From: JBJYKD01 sp049310025
GTDB taxonomy: Bacteria > Bacillota > Thermosediminibacteria > Thermosediminibacterales > Tepidanaerobacteraceae
NCBI RefSeq assembly: GCF_049310025.1
Contig: NZ_JBJYKD010000002.1
Location: forward strand, 102,343 to 166,342
Direction of reading: 5' to 3'
Length of the DNA stretch: 64,000 bases
The notes below the pieces were generated by a model that worked only from the letters and a program-made list of their open reading frames with translations, was not told the origin of the DNA and did no database searches. This document shows positions 24,859 through 34,000 of this stretch, one piece after another. Numbering within the stretch: position 1 is the stretch's first letter; the number at the start of each line of letters is the position of its first letter. The position numbers and the translations under genes were made by a program.

Positions 24859-25809
24859 TTATATGATTTTTATGCAAAACTCCGGACAGTAACCGGCACA
24901 ATAACCGCAGAGAATGCAAGATTCCGGATTAACCGCCGCCTTGCCTTTTTGTAAAGTTAGGGCTCTAAACCTGCAGTGTTTAACACATCGCCCGCATCCC
25001 GCGCACCATTCCTCTATCATCAATTTTCTCTTCTGGCTTTCCAGTCTCTTCTCGAGCTCCTCAGGAACACGCTTTCCTTCAAAAATCATGGTGTTCGCCA
25101 GGACCTCATCTATGGATTTCATGCCGACGGCCACCGAATGCAAATAAGGAATATCAAGCACAAACCGAAAAGCCTTTTCTTTTATTCCTATTAAATTTCC
25201 ACCTCCCAGGCACTTCATGCCGTATATACCTTTTCCATTTTTATAAGCCTTTTCCACCGCCAGCATCATATCGTTTACGTTTCCGTCCTTTATGCCGATC
25301 CCTTTTATGTTTATTATGGGGTGAATGACGTCAATTTCATCCATATCGGCCGCCACATTCACCACCTCTACAGTGTGTGTCGAAACCCCTATCGCTTTTA
25401 CAAACCCCTTTTCCCTGGCATCGATTAAATACTCCAGAGCCGGTCGGTGGCCTTTTAAAGTCCATCTCGATTCCTGTTCGTGAAGCATGAATATTTCTAT
25501 TACATCTTTATCCATTTCCTTTCTCGCCTTTTCTACGCTGGCCCTCATGCCGTCGTATGTAAAAGCGTAGGATTTTGAAGAAACCAGCAGTGGACGGTCG
25601 GAGTGCTTTAAAGCTTCTCTGATATAAGGATAATTATTGTAAAACTCCGCCGTATCAAGGAAATTTATTCCCAATTCCATAGCGGCCATGATAACTTCCG
25701 CCCCTTTTCTTAACGGCAAATTCGCCTGCAGAGGACTTATACTCAAACTGCCAAAACAAAGTCTCGATACTTTAAGGCCGGTATTTCCCAAAACCCTGTA
25801 TTCCATCAT
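24859..25809 (-). CDS. Aldo/keto reductase with C-terminal 4Fe-4S ferredoxin domain
   Basis: A 316-residue protein: an aldo/keto reductase barrel (about 1-260) with the LGNTGLKVSRLCFG start and the NFLDTAEFYNNYP catalytic Asp/Tyr segment, followed by a two-cluster ferredoxin motif (WCAGCGRCVKHC and CILCGYCAGYC). Such fused enzymes in anaerobes may take electrons from ferredoxin; the substrate is unknown. ATG at 25809 with AAGAAGGG upstream is preferred over a start 27 codons earlier that has no ribosome binding site. It interrupts the usual ireB-ruvX adjacency. Confidence 0.88.
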   Translation of the reverse strand: MMEYRVLGNTGLKVSRLCFGSLSISPLQANLPLRKGAEVIMAAMELGINFLDTAEFYNNYPYIREALKHSDRPLLVSSKSYAFTYDGMRASVEKARKEMDKDVIEIFMLHEQESRWTLKGHRPALEYLIDAREKGFVKAIGVSTHTVEVVNVAADMDEIDVIHPIINIKGIGIKDGNVNDMMLAVEKAYKNGKGIYGMKCLGGGNLIGIKEKAFRFVLDIPYLHSVAVGMKSIDEVLANTMIFEGKRVPEELEKRLESQKRKLMIEEWCAGCGRCVKHCRFRALTLQKGKAAVNPESCILCGYCAGYCPEFCIKII

Positions 25810-25931
25810 CAAAACCCTTCTTAAAACCAAAAAAATAAAAACTTCGGGCCCATACCCGGAGTATTTCTTTAAAACTTCAGCGACATTCATCTTTGCGAAT
25901 GCCGCAGCCTTTATAAAGCAGGTTGCCTCGC

Positions 25932-26189
25932 TCAGTCTTCGTCTAAATAATTTCTCAACAATTCTTCCAGCAACTCGTCTCTTTCCAATTTTCTGATGAG
26001 ATTCCTGGCATTTTTATAACTTGTTATATACGCGGGATCCCCCGATAAGAGATAACCAACTATTTGATTAATGGGGTTGTATCCCTTTTCCTTGAGAGCT
26101 TCGTAGACCTTATGCAAAATCTCCTTCGTATCGGCCGCCTGCTCTTTTTCAACTTGAAATTTCATGGTTTCCTGAAAATTTTCCCCCAT
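25932..26189 (-). CDS. ireB: IreB family regulatory phosphoprotein
   Basis: An 85-residue protein of the IreB (DUF965, YrzL) family, with YEALKEKGYNPINQIVGYLLSGDPAYIT and the charged C-terminus ELLRNYLDED. IreB is a substrate of the Ser/Thr kinase IreK in Enterococcus and affects cephalosporin tolerance. Position between alaS and ruvX is conserved in Firmicutes. Confidence 0.92.
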   Translation of the reverse strand: MGENFQETMKFQVEKEQAADTKEILHKVYEALKEKGYNPINQIVGYLLSGDPAYITSYKNARNLIRKLERDELLEELLRNYLDED

Positions 26190-26251
26190 TAGATCTCCCT
26201 CCCTTTAATGGATATATTCTAGGCCCAGTTAAAAAATCCTCTTTTTAATTC

Positions 26252-26277
26252 AAAAGCGTGGAAAATTCCACGCTTTT
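26252..26277 (-). terminator. alaS terminator
   Basis: A perfect dyad AAAAGCGTGGAA-TT-TTCCACGCTTTT (12-bp arms) 37 bases after the alaS stop, with a short T tail from the stem itself. It probably acts on the minus-strand alaS transcript and separates it from ireB. Confidence 0.65.
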
Positions 26278-26313
26278 CCTTAAAATATTATTTCTTATTA
26301 GCGGTTATTTATT

Positions 26314-28950
26314 CTACATCCCGCTTATTATACCCGGCACAGACTGTAAAGCCTCTTCCAGTTTGGCTGGATTTTTTCCGCCGGCCTGAGCGAAATCGCT
26401 CCGGCCGCCGCCGCTGCCTCCGGCTATCCTCGCTACTTCCCTGACAATTTTCCCGGCATGATAACCTTTTTGAATCAGGTCGTCAGAAACCGTCGCGACG
26501 AAATTCACCTTTTCACCGACGGCACTGCCCAGCACTATCAAACCCGATTTCATTTTCTGCCTCAGCATATCGCTCATTCTTCTGAGGTCGTCGATGTCTT
26601 TAGCTTTAACTCTAGTAGAAATCACATCTATTTCGTTGATGCGGAATTTCTTTTTTATAATTTCATCCACCTGGAGATTTATGAGATGCTGCTTTAAAGT
26701 TTCTATTTCCCGCTCCTGGTTCTTCAATTTCTCCATGAGTTCCTCGATTTTTTTAGTAACTTCCTGAGGCCCCACTTTAAGCAGCGCTGCCGCACTGTTT
26801 ATAAAGTTCAGGGTTTGGTCCAGGTAATTTATCAAATTCCTACCGGTTACGGCTTCTATACGCCGCAGGCCCGCTCCTATGCTGGATTCGGAAATTATTT
26901 TAAACATGCCGATTTCAGCAGTGCTTTTTACATGGGTTCCTCCGCAGAGTTCCTTGCTATAGTCGCCCATGCTCACCAGGCGCACTTTTTCTCCATACTT
27001 TTCCCCGAATAGTGCGATCGCGCCGTGCTTCTGGGCTTCCTGGACGGTGGTTTCCTGAATTCGCACCGGCAGATTACCCAAAACGGCTTCATTTACCCTG
27101 CGTTCGATCTCATGGATTTCTTCCGGGGTGAGGGCGGAATAATGGGAAAAATCAAACCTCAGTCTGTTTTCATCGACCAGAGAGCCGGCTTGATTTACGT
27201 GTTCGCCTAAAACATCTTTCAACGCCCTGTGCAAAAGGTGTGTGGCGCTATGATTCCTGGCTATATTCTTCCTTCTCTCTCCGTCTACCCGGGAGAAAAC
27301 CGCCTTTTTTATCGTCACGCTACCGCTTTCTATTTTTCCGATGTGATAAATTTTGCCGTCCGGTGTTTTCTGGGTATTTATAACCCTGAACTTAAACTCC
27401 TCATTTTCTATTGTACCGGTATCCCCCACCTGGCCTCCGGACTCACCGTAAAAAGGTGTCCTGTCGAGGACCAAAATCACCTCACCCGATTTATCGTCAC
27501 AGCTTTCTACAGGCTTCTGATCCGATATTATCAACCGGACGAGGCCTTCCGATTCCAGGCTTTCGTAACCCACAAACTCTGTCTGCGGTAGAGGTGCCAT
27601 TATTTCAAAAAGCCCATCTATTTTGTAGTTCTCTTTCCTCGCCGCCTTGGCTTTTTCTCTTTGCCTTGCCATAAGCTCTTCAAAGGCTTTTATATCTACC
27701 TGAAATCCTTTTTCCTCCGCTATATCTTTAGTTAAATCCAGGGGAAAACCGTAAGTGTCGTACAACATAAAGGCCATTTCGCCGGGAACAACTTTTGTTC
27801 GTTCTTTTTCAAGTTGCCCGATGCCTTCGTAAAGCATCTTCAAGCCGTCGTTTAAAGTCTCGTGGAACCTTTCTTCTTCAAATCTCACCACTGTCTGGAT
27901 GTATCCGGCATTCTTTTTCAGCTCCGGGTAGGCGTCCTGCATCAGGGACACCACTTGAGGCACAACTTTGTACAAAAACGGCTCATTTAAGTCCAGTTCC
28001 TTTCCGAAGCGGGCGGCTCTCCTCAGGATACGCCTTAAAACATAGCTCCTGCCCTCGTTTCCGGGCACAACCCCGTCGGAGATTAAAAATGTGACAGCCC
28101 TGGAATGATCCGCTATTACCCGGAAAGGAAACCCTCTCTCATCTCCATAGTATTTTTTGCCGGTCATGTTTTCAACGAAAGCTATTATGGGCCTTAAAAG
28201 GTCGGTGTCGTAGTTGCTGTAAACATTTTGCATTACGGTGGCAATTCGCTCAAGGCCCATTCCCGTATCTATACTCGGTCTCGGCAGCGGCGACAAATTG
28301 CCTTTCTCATCCCTGTTGTACTGCATGAAAACCAGATTCCACAGTTCTCGCCAACGGTCACAGTCGCACCTGCCAATTTTGCATTCTGGGGCGTTACAGC
28401 GATGTTCCTCACCTCTATCGATATATATTTCACTGCAGGGACCGCACGGCCCCGTGTCTCCCATGCTCCAGAAGTTGTCTTTCTCTCCCATGCGCACGAT
28501 TCTATCGGCCGGTAGCTTCGCCACTTCCTGCCACAATTCAAAGGCTTCATCATCTTCCCTGTAAATGCTCACCCACAACCTGTCTTTTGGCAGCCCGAGG
28601 ACTTCTGTCAAAAACTCCCATGCGTAGGATATGGCTTCCCTTTTAAAGTAGTCGCCAAAAGAGAAATTCCCAAGCATTTCAAAGAAAGTGTGGTGCCTTG
28701 CGGTCCGGCCCACGCTGTCGAGGTCATTGTGCTTGCCGCCGGCTCGTACACATTTTTGGGAAGACGTGGCCCTTGTAAAAGGCAGCTTTTTAAGGCCCAA
28801 AAATACTTCTTTAAACTGGTTCATACCGGCGTTGGCAAACAGGAGTGTGGGATCATTGTGCGGAACCAGTGAAGAACTGCTAACTCTGGTGTGACCCTTG
28901 CTTTCAAAATAACTTAAAAACTTCTCTCTTATTTCATTACTGGTCATCAT
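26314..28950 (-). CDS. alaS: Alanyl-tRNA synthetase
   Basis: An 878-residue class II tRNA synthetase that charges tRNA-Ala. The catalytic domain starts MTSNEIREKFLSYF; the editing domain has HSATHLLH and CGGTH zinc ligands; a C-terminal DHHA1/C-Ala domain with GGSGGGRSDFAQAGG follows. Full length and intact. ATG at 28950 with GGAGG upstream; the apparent longer start lies before the ribosome binding site. A consensus promoter precedes it. Confidence 0.97.
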   Translation of the reverse strand: MMTSNEIREKFLSYFESKGHTRVSSSSLVPHNDPTLLFANAGMNQFKEVFLGLKKLPFTRATSSQKCVRAGGKHNDLDSVGRTARHHTFFEMLGNFSFGDYFKREAISYAWEFLTEVLGLPKDRLWVSIYREDDEAFELWQEVAKLPADRIVRMGEKDNFWSMGDTGPCGPCSEIYIDRGEEHRCNAPECKIGRCDCDRWRELWNLVFMQYNRDEKGNLSPLPRPSIDTGMGLERIATVMQNVYSNYDTDLLRPIIAFVENMTGKKYYGDERGFPFRVIADHSRAVTFLISDGVVPGNEGRSYVLRRILRRAARFGKELDLNEPFLYKVVPQVVSLMQDAYPELKKNAGYIQTVVRFEEERFHETLNDGLKMLYEGIGQLEKERTKVVPGEMAFMLYDTYGFPLDLTKDIAEEKGFQVDIKAFEELMARQREKAKAARKENYKIDGLFEIMAPLPQTEFVGYESLESEGLVRLIISDQKPVESCDDKSGEVILVLDRTPFYGESGGQVGDTGTIENEEFKFRVINTQKTPDGKIYHIGKIESGSVTIKKAVFSRVDGERRKNIARNHSATHLLHRALKDVLGEHVNQAGSLVDENRLRFDFSHYSALTPEEIHEIERRVNEAVLGNLPVRIQETTVQEAQKHGAIALFGEKYGEKVRLVSMGDYSKELCGGTHVKSTAEIGMFKIISESSIGAGLRRIEAVTGRNLINYLDQTLNFINSAAALLKVGPQEVTKKIEELMEKLKNQEREIETLKQHLINLQVDEIIKKKFRINEIDVISTRVKAKDIDDLRRMSDMLRQKMKSGLIVLGSAVGEKVNFVATVSDDLIQKGYHAGKIVREVARIAGGSGGGRSDFAQAGGKNPAKLEEALQSVPGIISGM

Positions 28951-28982
28951 TCCGAAAACCTCCATAAACAGCACTCGAATGA

Positions 28983-29011
28983 ATTATATAGAAAAGGGCC
29001 ACCATTGTCAA
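28983..29011 (-). promoter_or_regulatory. alaS promoter
   Basis: TTGACA (29006-29011) and TATAAT (28983-28988) with 17-base spacing on the minus strand: a full consensus sigma-A promoter. Confidence 0.85.
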
Positions 29012-29022
29012 CATTTAGTATT

Positions 29023-29445
29023 TTACTGTATAATGCTGACTATACTTGAAGTATATTTTTTGCTTTTTTCAGCATCTTTACTGGTAAAATGTATCGCCAA
29101 AAAACCGAGCCCCATTGCCGCAAGGCCTGAGAACAAAGCAAATACTTCGCGAAGGCGAATTTGCAGCATCTCTGCTCCTTTATACCCAAGGGCGACGCCC
29201 ACAAGGAAGGCAATTAAAGGCACGACATAAACCATGAAAGTGGCGGTGAGGAGTGCCGCGGTTTCCAGTTCAATCTCAACGGTCTGACCCACTTTCGCAT
29301 GGACAGGGTTTTTGACCCAAACCTGAAGGGCCTTTTTTTCGGTGCCCACCGCACACCCCCGGCAATGATCGCAGGCTGAAGACCTGAGAATGGACACCTT
29401 TGCCTCTTTTCCTTTGCTCTCCACCACGACAGCCCTTTCTCTCAA
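29023..29445 (-). CDS. rseC: RseC/MucC family (SoxR-reducing system) membrane protein
   Basis: A 140-residue protein with an N-terminal Cys cluster CDHCRGCAVG (about 25-34) and two membrane helices (about 64-86 and 98-120), the layout of the RseC/MucC family. In proteobacteria RseC works with Rnf-type complexes to keep SoxR reduced; in Clostridia, solo RseC is associated with redox control of unknown targets. It lies 12 bases after a CsoR-type repressor and probably in its operon. Confidence 0.88.
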   Translation of the reverse strand: MRERAVVVESKGKEAKVSILRSSACDHCRGCAVGTEKKALQVWVKNPVHAKVGQTVEIELETAALLTATFMVYVVPLIAFLVGVALGYKGAEMLQIRLREVFALFSGLAAMGLGFLAIHFTSKDAEKSKKYTSSIVSIIQ

Positions 29446-29457
29446 TTTTTCCCCCTC

Positions 29458-29742
29458 CTATTTTATAAATTTTAAAATTACATCCACCAGTTCTGAAATT
29501 TTCTCATCACGCATTTTCGTATCCATAGCCTGGGCCACACAACCCCTTATATGATCTTCTAAGATAATTAATCCCACTTTGTTCAAGGCAGCGCGAACGG
29601 CCGCTATCTGTATCAAAATGTCTACACAGTACTTTTCTTCTTCAATCATCTTTTGAATGCCCTTTATCTGACCTTCTATCTTTTTTAAACGCCTGAGCAA
29701 ATCATCCCTGCTTTCATGATAGGAGCAAGAATTACACTCCAT
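29458..29742 (-). CDS. csoR: CsoR family copper-sensing repressor
   Basis: A 94-residue all-helical repressor. Cys39, His64 and Cys68 have the same spacing as the Cu(I) ligands of Mycobacterium CsoR (Cys-x24-His-x3-Cys), so copper sensing is likely. An extra N-terminal CNSCSYH group may bind metal too. It is upstream of rseC. A promoter and a palindrome across the start site suggest autoregulation. No copper ATPase is in the window. Confidence 0.9.
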   Translation of the reverse strand: MECNSCSYHESRDDLLRRLKKIEGQIKGIQKMIEEEKYCVDILIQIAAVRAALNKVGLIILEDHIRGCVAQAMDTKMRDEKISELVDVILKFIK

Positions 29743-29755
29743 CTCATCGCCTCCA

Positions 29756-29805
29756 ATACCATATAGGGGTATATTAATTATATACTTTTATACCCAATCA
29801 GTCAA
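29756..29805 (-). promoter_or_regulatory. csoR promoter with overlapping operator-like palindrome
   Basis: TTGACT (29800-29805) and TATAAT (29777-29782) spaced by 17 bases give a start near 29770. The palindrome ATACC-N7-GGTAT (29756-29772) lies over this start, of the AT-flanked GC-rich kind seen at CsoR sites. Regulation by CsoR is inferred. Confidence 0.65.
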
Positions 29806-30566
29806 ATATTTAAAATATCTTTAATTACCTCCCCGGCAATGATTAGGCCGGCTACGGACGGCACGAAGGATATGCTGCCTGGAGTGGTGCGGCGGACGGC
29901 GCAGTGCCTTGCCGAATCCCGTGGACAGATGCAGTTGGTCTTACACGGATTTGCCTGCCCGTAAGTTTTCAGCGGGGGTTCTGTGGAGTAGACCACTTTA
30001 ACGCCCCTGTGAATTCCGGCTTTTTTCAACTCCCGCCTCATAATTCTCGCCATGGGGCATACGGTAGTTTCGGATAAATCGGCGACCTTAAATAAAGTGG
30101 GATCCAGCTTATTCCCCGCACCCATGGAAGAAATCACGGGGATATTCATTTTTTTGCACCTTATTATAAGGTCTTTTTTTGATTTTATTGTATCAATGGC
30201 ATCTATCACGTAATCAAGATCCCCTGTTATTATTTTGTCCGCATTATCTTCCGTGTAGAATTCTTTTAATGCTGTAACCTGGGCGTCGGGGTTGATATCC
30301 AGTATCCTTTTTTTCATTACCTCTACTTTCGGCAATCCTATAGTAGACTCAAGGGCGTGAATTTGCCTGTTGATATTCGTGAGGCACACCAAATCGTCGT
30401 CGACCAGCACCATTTTACCCATGCCCGCACGGGCCAGGGCTTCGGCCGCAAAAGAACCAACTCCGCCAACGCCTATGACCGCTACTTTGCAATTCTTTAG
30501 CTTTTCCAGTCCTTCTTTACCTATTAAAAGCTCCGTCCTGGAAAACCTGTGCTGCATTCGTTTCAC
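29802..30566 (-). CDS. tcdA: tRNA threonylcarbamoyladenosine dehydratase (TcdA/YrvM)
   Basis: A 254-residue E1-like (ThiF/HesA) enzyme that cyclises t6A37 to ct6A in tRNA. ATP-binding GVGGVGSFAAEALARAG (about 32-48), catalytic region AGNKLDP and C-terminal GSISFVPSVAGLIIA are present. The order aspS - 6S RNA - tcdA is the same as aspS-bsrA-yrvM in Bacillus subtilis, which supports both assignments. Confidence 0.92.
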   Translation of the reverse strand: MKRMQHRFSRTELLIGKEGLEKLKNCKVAVIGVGGVGSFAAEALARAGMGKMVLVDDDLVCLTNINRQIHALESTIGLPKVEVMKKRILDINPDAQVTALKEFYTEDNADKIITGDLDYVIDAIDTIKSKKDLIIRCKKMNIPVISSMGAGNKLDPTLFKVADLSETTVCPMARIMRRELKKAGIHRGVKVVYSTEPPLKTYGQANPCKTNCICPRDSARHCAVRRTTPGSISFVPSVAGLIIAGEVIKDILNI

Positions 30567-30584
30567 CCCAAAAAAAATACCCCA

Positions 30585-30774
30585 CTATGCCGTGCTACTG
30601 ACAGTAAATAGAGACCCCGCTCTAACCAGGTGGGTGTCCTCCTAGATGCTTTATATTTCCCTTCCAAGAGGGCCTATATGCCACATCTAGAGACCGGACT
30701 CCCTATGTCATGGTGTTGGCTCTTTACTATGTCAGCTCGCACGCACACAGCAGGGAAGTTATTTGCTTTTTCTA
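30585..30774 (-). ncRNA. ssrS: 6S RNA
   Basis: A 190-base minus-strand RNA. The two ends form a long closing stem: CTGACATAGTAAAGAG near the 5' side pairs with CTCTATTTACTGTCAG near the 3' side, with further pairing outside, and an internal bulged region between, as in 6S RNA. It ends in GGGGTATTTTTTTT. Its place between aspS and tcdA matches bsrA of Bacillus subtilis. 6S RNA binds the sigma-A holoenzyme and lowers housekeeping transcription. Boundaries are approximate. Confidence 0.85.
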
Positions 30775-30780
30775 GTCTTT

Positions 30781-30809
30781 ATAATACCACAAATCATGCC
30801 TTTTATCAA
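30781..30809 (-). promoter_or_regulatory. 6S RNA promoter
   Basis: TTGATA (30804-30809) and TATTAT (30781-30786) spaced by 17 bases on the minus strand, placing the RNA start near 30774. Confidence 0.75.
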
Positions 30810-30928
30810 GGTTACCGTGGTTTCGTCCGGTGCCAAATTCATACATTTTTTATATGAGGATTTTTTATATGAGAAAAGAAATACCGTACTTCCTTGGCCC
30901 CGGCAGGCCGAAGTTTTAAACACTAAGG

Positions 30929-32701
30929 CTATATTTGAACTTTAATATGAACATCCCTCAATTGTTTTGGGTCGACCTCCGCCGGCGCTTCCGTCATGAG
31001 GCAAGCCGCATTTTGAGTCTTTGGAAAAGCGATGCAATCCCTTATGCTTTCAAGGCCCAGCAAAAGCATAATCATCCGGTCGAGCCCATAAGCTATGCCG
31101 CCATGGGGGGGAGTACCGTATTCGAAAGCACGCAGCAAAAAACCAAAATTGCTTTTGGCCCGTTCTTCGGTAAAACCTAATACTTTAAATATCTTCTGCT
31201 GCAAAGAGCTGTCATGTATCCTTATACTGCCTCCCCCCAGCTCAACGCCGTTCAGCACAATATCATAGGCCTTCGCCCTAACCCGAGAGGGGTCCGTCTC
31301 CAGCAAAGGTATATCTTCATCCATGGGAGACGTAAAGGGGTGGTGCATGGCCACAAAGCGCTTTTCCTCTTGGCTGTATTCTAAAAGCGGGAACTCCGTC
31401 ACCCACAGGAAATCCAGCCTGTTTTTATCTATCAGATTCAGGGCCTTACCCAGATAAAGCCTGAGTTGCCCCATGGAAGACAGCACCAGCTCCGGGTCGC
31501 TGTCGGCTATGAAAATCAGCAGGTCGTTAGTTTCAGCTCTCATCCTTTCAACAATTTCTTTGATCTTGTCTTCACTAAAAAATTTTGATATAGGAGATTT
31601 AATCCCCTCCGGAGTTACATTTATCCACGCCATGCCTTTGGCACCGAATCCCTTAGCCTTTTCAACCAGCTCGTCCACCTGCCGGCGACTGAAGATTTCC
31701 CCACCCTTCTTGATGTTAATTCCCTTTACCCTGCCGCCGCCTTTTACGGCCTCGGTGAACACTTTAAACTCACTTTGAGCGGCGATGTCCGAAACGTCCA
31801 CCATTTCCAGACCAAACCGGATATCGGGTTTATCCGAGCCGTACCTCTCCATGGCTTCTTTATAAGTTATTCTTTTGAAGGGGATTTTTACTTCCCGTCC
31901 GGTAGTATTTTCTACCACATATTTTATTAATTCCTCGTTTAGCGATATGACATCTTCCACTTCCACAAAGGACATTTCTATATCCAGTTGTGTAAACTCC
32001 GGTTGCCTGTCCGCCCTCAGGTCTTCATCTCTGAAACACCTGGCTATCTGGTAATAGCGTTCCACTCCGGCTACCATCAAAATCTGTTTGAAAAGCTGCG
32101 GGGATTGGGGCAATGCATAAAAGTGACCGGGATTCAGGCGGCTGGGCACCAGGAAATCGCGGGCACCTTCCGGTGTGCTCCTGGTCAGCATCGGAGTTTC
32201 AATCTCCAGAAAGCCCTGCCCATCCAAAAAATCTCTTATGGCTTTATTTACCCGGTGTCTGAAAGTAATGTTTGAAAGCATCCTCGGTCTTCTCAAATCC
32301 AGGTACCTGTACCTGAGTCTTACGCTTTCGTCCACGTTTATGTTATCTTCTATGGGGAAAGGCGGAGTCTTGGCTTTGCTTAAAATCTCCAGCCGTTCCC
32401 CCACCACTTCCACATAACCGGTGGGTATTTTAGGATTTACGTTTTCCTCGGGTCTTTTAAATACTTTGCCTTTTACGGCGATGACATACTCGCTCCTGAT
32501 TTCTTCGGCTTTCTCAAAAGCCTCGGGATACTCGGAATTGAAAACGACCTGTACTATGCCGCTGCGGTCCCTTAAATCGACGAAAATCAAACCTCCCAAA
32601 TCCCGCCGCGTCTGTACCCATCCCATTAAGCCAACTTCATGACCAGCATCGCTTTCTCTTAAGTTTCCACAGTAGTGAGTCCTCTTTATTTTATGCGTCA
32701 T
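30929..32701 (-). CDS. aspS: Aspartyl-tRNA synthetase
   Basis: A 590-residue bacterial-type class II enzyme. OB-fold anticodon-binding domain (about 15-105, VGLMGWVQTRRDLGGLIFVDLRDRSG in parts), catalytic motif 2 QIARCFRDEDLRADRQPEFTQLD (in parts), a GAD domain, and motif 3 GIAYGLDRMIMLLLG. It charges tRNA-Asp, possibly also tRNA-Asn if non-discriminating. The start overlaps the hisS stop by four bases, so the two are coupled and share a T-box leader. Confidence 0.97.
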   Translation of the reverse strand: MTHKIKRTHYCGNLRESDAGHEVGLMGWVQTRRDLGGLIFVDLRDRSGIVQVVFNSEYPEAFEKAEEIRSEYVIAVKGKVFKRPEENVNPKIPTGYVEVVGERLEILSKAKTPPFPIEDNINVDESVRLRYRYLDLRRPRMLSNITFRHRVNKAIRDFLDGQGFLEIETPMLTRSTPEGARDFLVPSRLNPGHFYALPQSPQLFKQILMVAGVERYYQIARCFRDEDLRADRQPEFTQLDIEMSFVEVEDVISLNEELIKYVVENTTGREVKIPFKRITYKEAMERYGSDKPDIRFGLEMVDVSDIAAQSEFKVFTEAVKGGGRVKGINIKKGGEIFSRRQVDELVEKAKGFGAKGMAWINVTPEGIKSPISKFFSEDKIKEIVERMRAETNDLLIFIADSDPELVLSSMGQLRLYLGKALNLIDKNRLDFLWVTEFPLLEYSQEEKRFVAMHHPFTSPMDEDIPLLETDPSRVRAKAYDIVLNGVELGGGSIRIHDSSLQQKIFKVLGFTEERAKSNFGFLLRAFEYGTPPHGGIAYGLDRMIMLLLGLESIRDCIAFPKTQNAACLMTEAPAEVDPKQLRDVHIKVQI

Positions 32702-33978
32702 AAATCCTCTACACCTTTCTTTATTTGATTTAACAAATAGTCTTGAATATCGTCCAGGCCTACCTTTTGCTGCTGACCCTGCGATAAATTCTTAACTGTA
32801 AGGAAATTTGATTTTATTTCTTCTTCCCCGATTAAAATTACATATTTTGCCATTATCTTATCGGCGTACTTCATCTGACCTTTTAAACTCCTGCCCAAAT
32901 AATCCGTATCCGCGGAAAAGCCTTTTCTCCTCAAATCATAAAGAAGTTTTATGGCCACATCATTATATTTCTCATCCAGAAGGGCTATAAAGATGTCTGT
33001 TCTGTCCGGGGGTATATTGAACAGACCCTTTTTTTCCATTATGTTTAACAGGCGCTCAATCCCCATGCCGAACCCCGCCGCGGGTGTAGGCGGTCCCCCG
33101 CACTCTTCCACAAGATTATCATAGCGGCCGCCGCCGCAAACCGTGCTCTGAGCTCCCAGGTCTTCGGAAATTATTTCAAATACAGTCCTGGTGTAGTAGT
33201 CCAGCCCCCTTACCAGCCTGGCGTCCACCTCAAAATCTATTCCGACAGACGACAGGTGGGTTTTTACTTCCGCAAAGTGGGCTTTGCATTCATCGCAAAG
33301 GTAATCCAGGACCACCGGTGCGTCTTCGAGTATCTTTTTACAACCGGGATCCTTGCAATCCAGAATCCTGAGGGGGTTTCTATCCCACCTTGATTTGCAC
33401 GTGGTGCAAAGAAACTCTTTTTTTTCCTCAAGGAATTCTTTTAAAGCTTTTTTATAACCGGCACGACATGATCCACAGCCTATGGAATTTATTCGGAGAC
33501 CAACATCCTCAAGGCCCAGTTCTTTTAAAAAGAACATGGCCAGAGACATCGCCTCTACATCCACCTTTGGGCTCTTCGAGCCAAAAGCCTCGATGCCGAA
33601 TTGGTGAAATTCCCGAAGTCTGCCGGCCTGAGGCCTTTCATACCTGAATCCGGGAATGATGTAAAAGAGCTTGATCGGCAAGGGCATGGTATAAAGTTTA
33701 TGCTCTATATAAGCCCTTGCCGTGGGCGCGGTGCCTTCGGGCTTTAACGTAATACTTCTTCCCGACCTGTCAAAAAATGTGTACATTTCCTTCTCCACTA
33801 TGTCTGTGGTTTCACCAACACCCCTTTGAAAAAGTTCGGTGTGTTCAAAAACGGGCGTTCTTATCTCTTTATAGCCGAACCGCCGGCAGATGTCCCGAAA
33901 TTTGTTTTCCAGGTACACCCACTTGGCCGCCTCGTCGGGCAAGACATCTCTCGTGCCTCTCGGAGCCTGTGTCAGCAT
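32698..33978 (-). CDS. hisS: Histidyl-tRNA synthetase
   Basis: A 426-residue class II enzyme. Motif 2 is FRYERPQAGRLREFHQFGIE, HisA motif LVRGLDYYTRTVFE is at about 258-271, and a C-terminal anticodon-binding domain starts near 330. A cysteine group (CGSCRAGY; CTTC; CKDPGCKK; CDEC) in the insertion domain may bind zinc, as seen in several Clostridia. First gene of the T-box-controlled hisS-aspS operon. Confidence 0.97.
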   Translation of the reverse strand: MLTQAPRGTRDVLPDEAAKWVYLENKFRDICRRFGYKEIRTPVFEHTELFQRGVGETTDIVEKEMYTFFDRSGRSITLKPEGTAPTARAYIEHKLYTMPLPIKLFYIIPGFRYERPQAGRLREFHQFGIEAFGSKSPKVDVEAMSLAMFFLKELGLEDVGLRINSIGCGSCRAGYKKALKEFLEEKKEFLCTTCKSRWDRNPLRILDCKDPGCKKILEDAPVVLDYLCDECKAHFAEVKTHLSSVGIDFEVDARLVRGLDYYTRTVFEIISEDLGAQSTVCGGGRYDNLVEECGGPPTPAAGFGMGIERLLNIMEKKGLFNIPPDRTDIFIALLDEKYNDVAIKLLYDLRRKGFSADTDYLGRSLKGQMKYADKIMAKYVILIGEEEIKSNFLTVKNLSQGQQQKVGLDDIQDYLLNQIKKGVEDL

Positions 33979-34000
33979 GATACCTTTTCCTCCCCGTGCA

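Noticed and set aside
30592..30945. Short plus-strand frames between tcdA and aspS.
   Set aside because: They cover the 6S RNA gene and its promoter; no ribosome binding sites or protein-like features.
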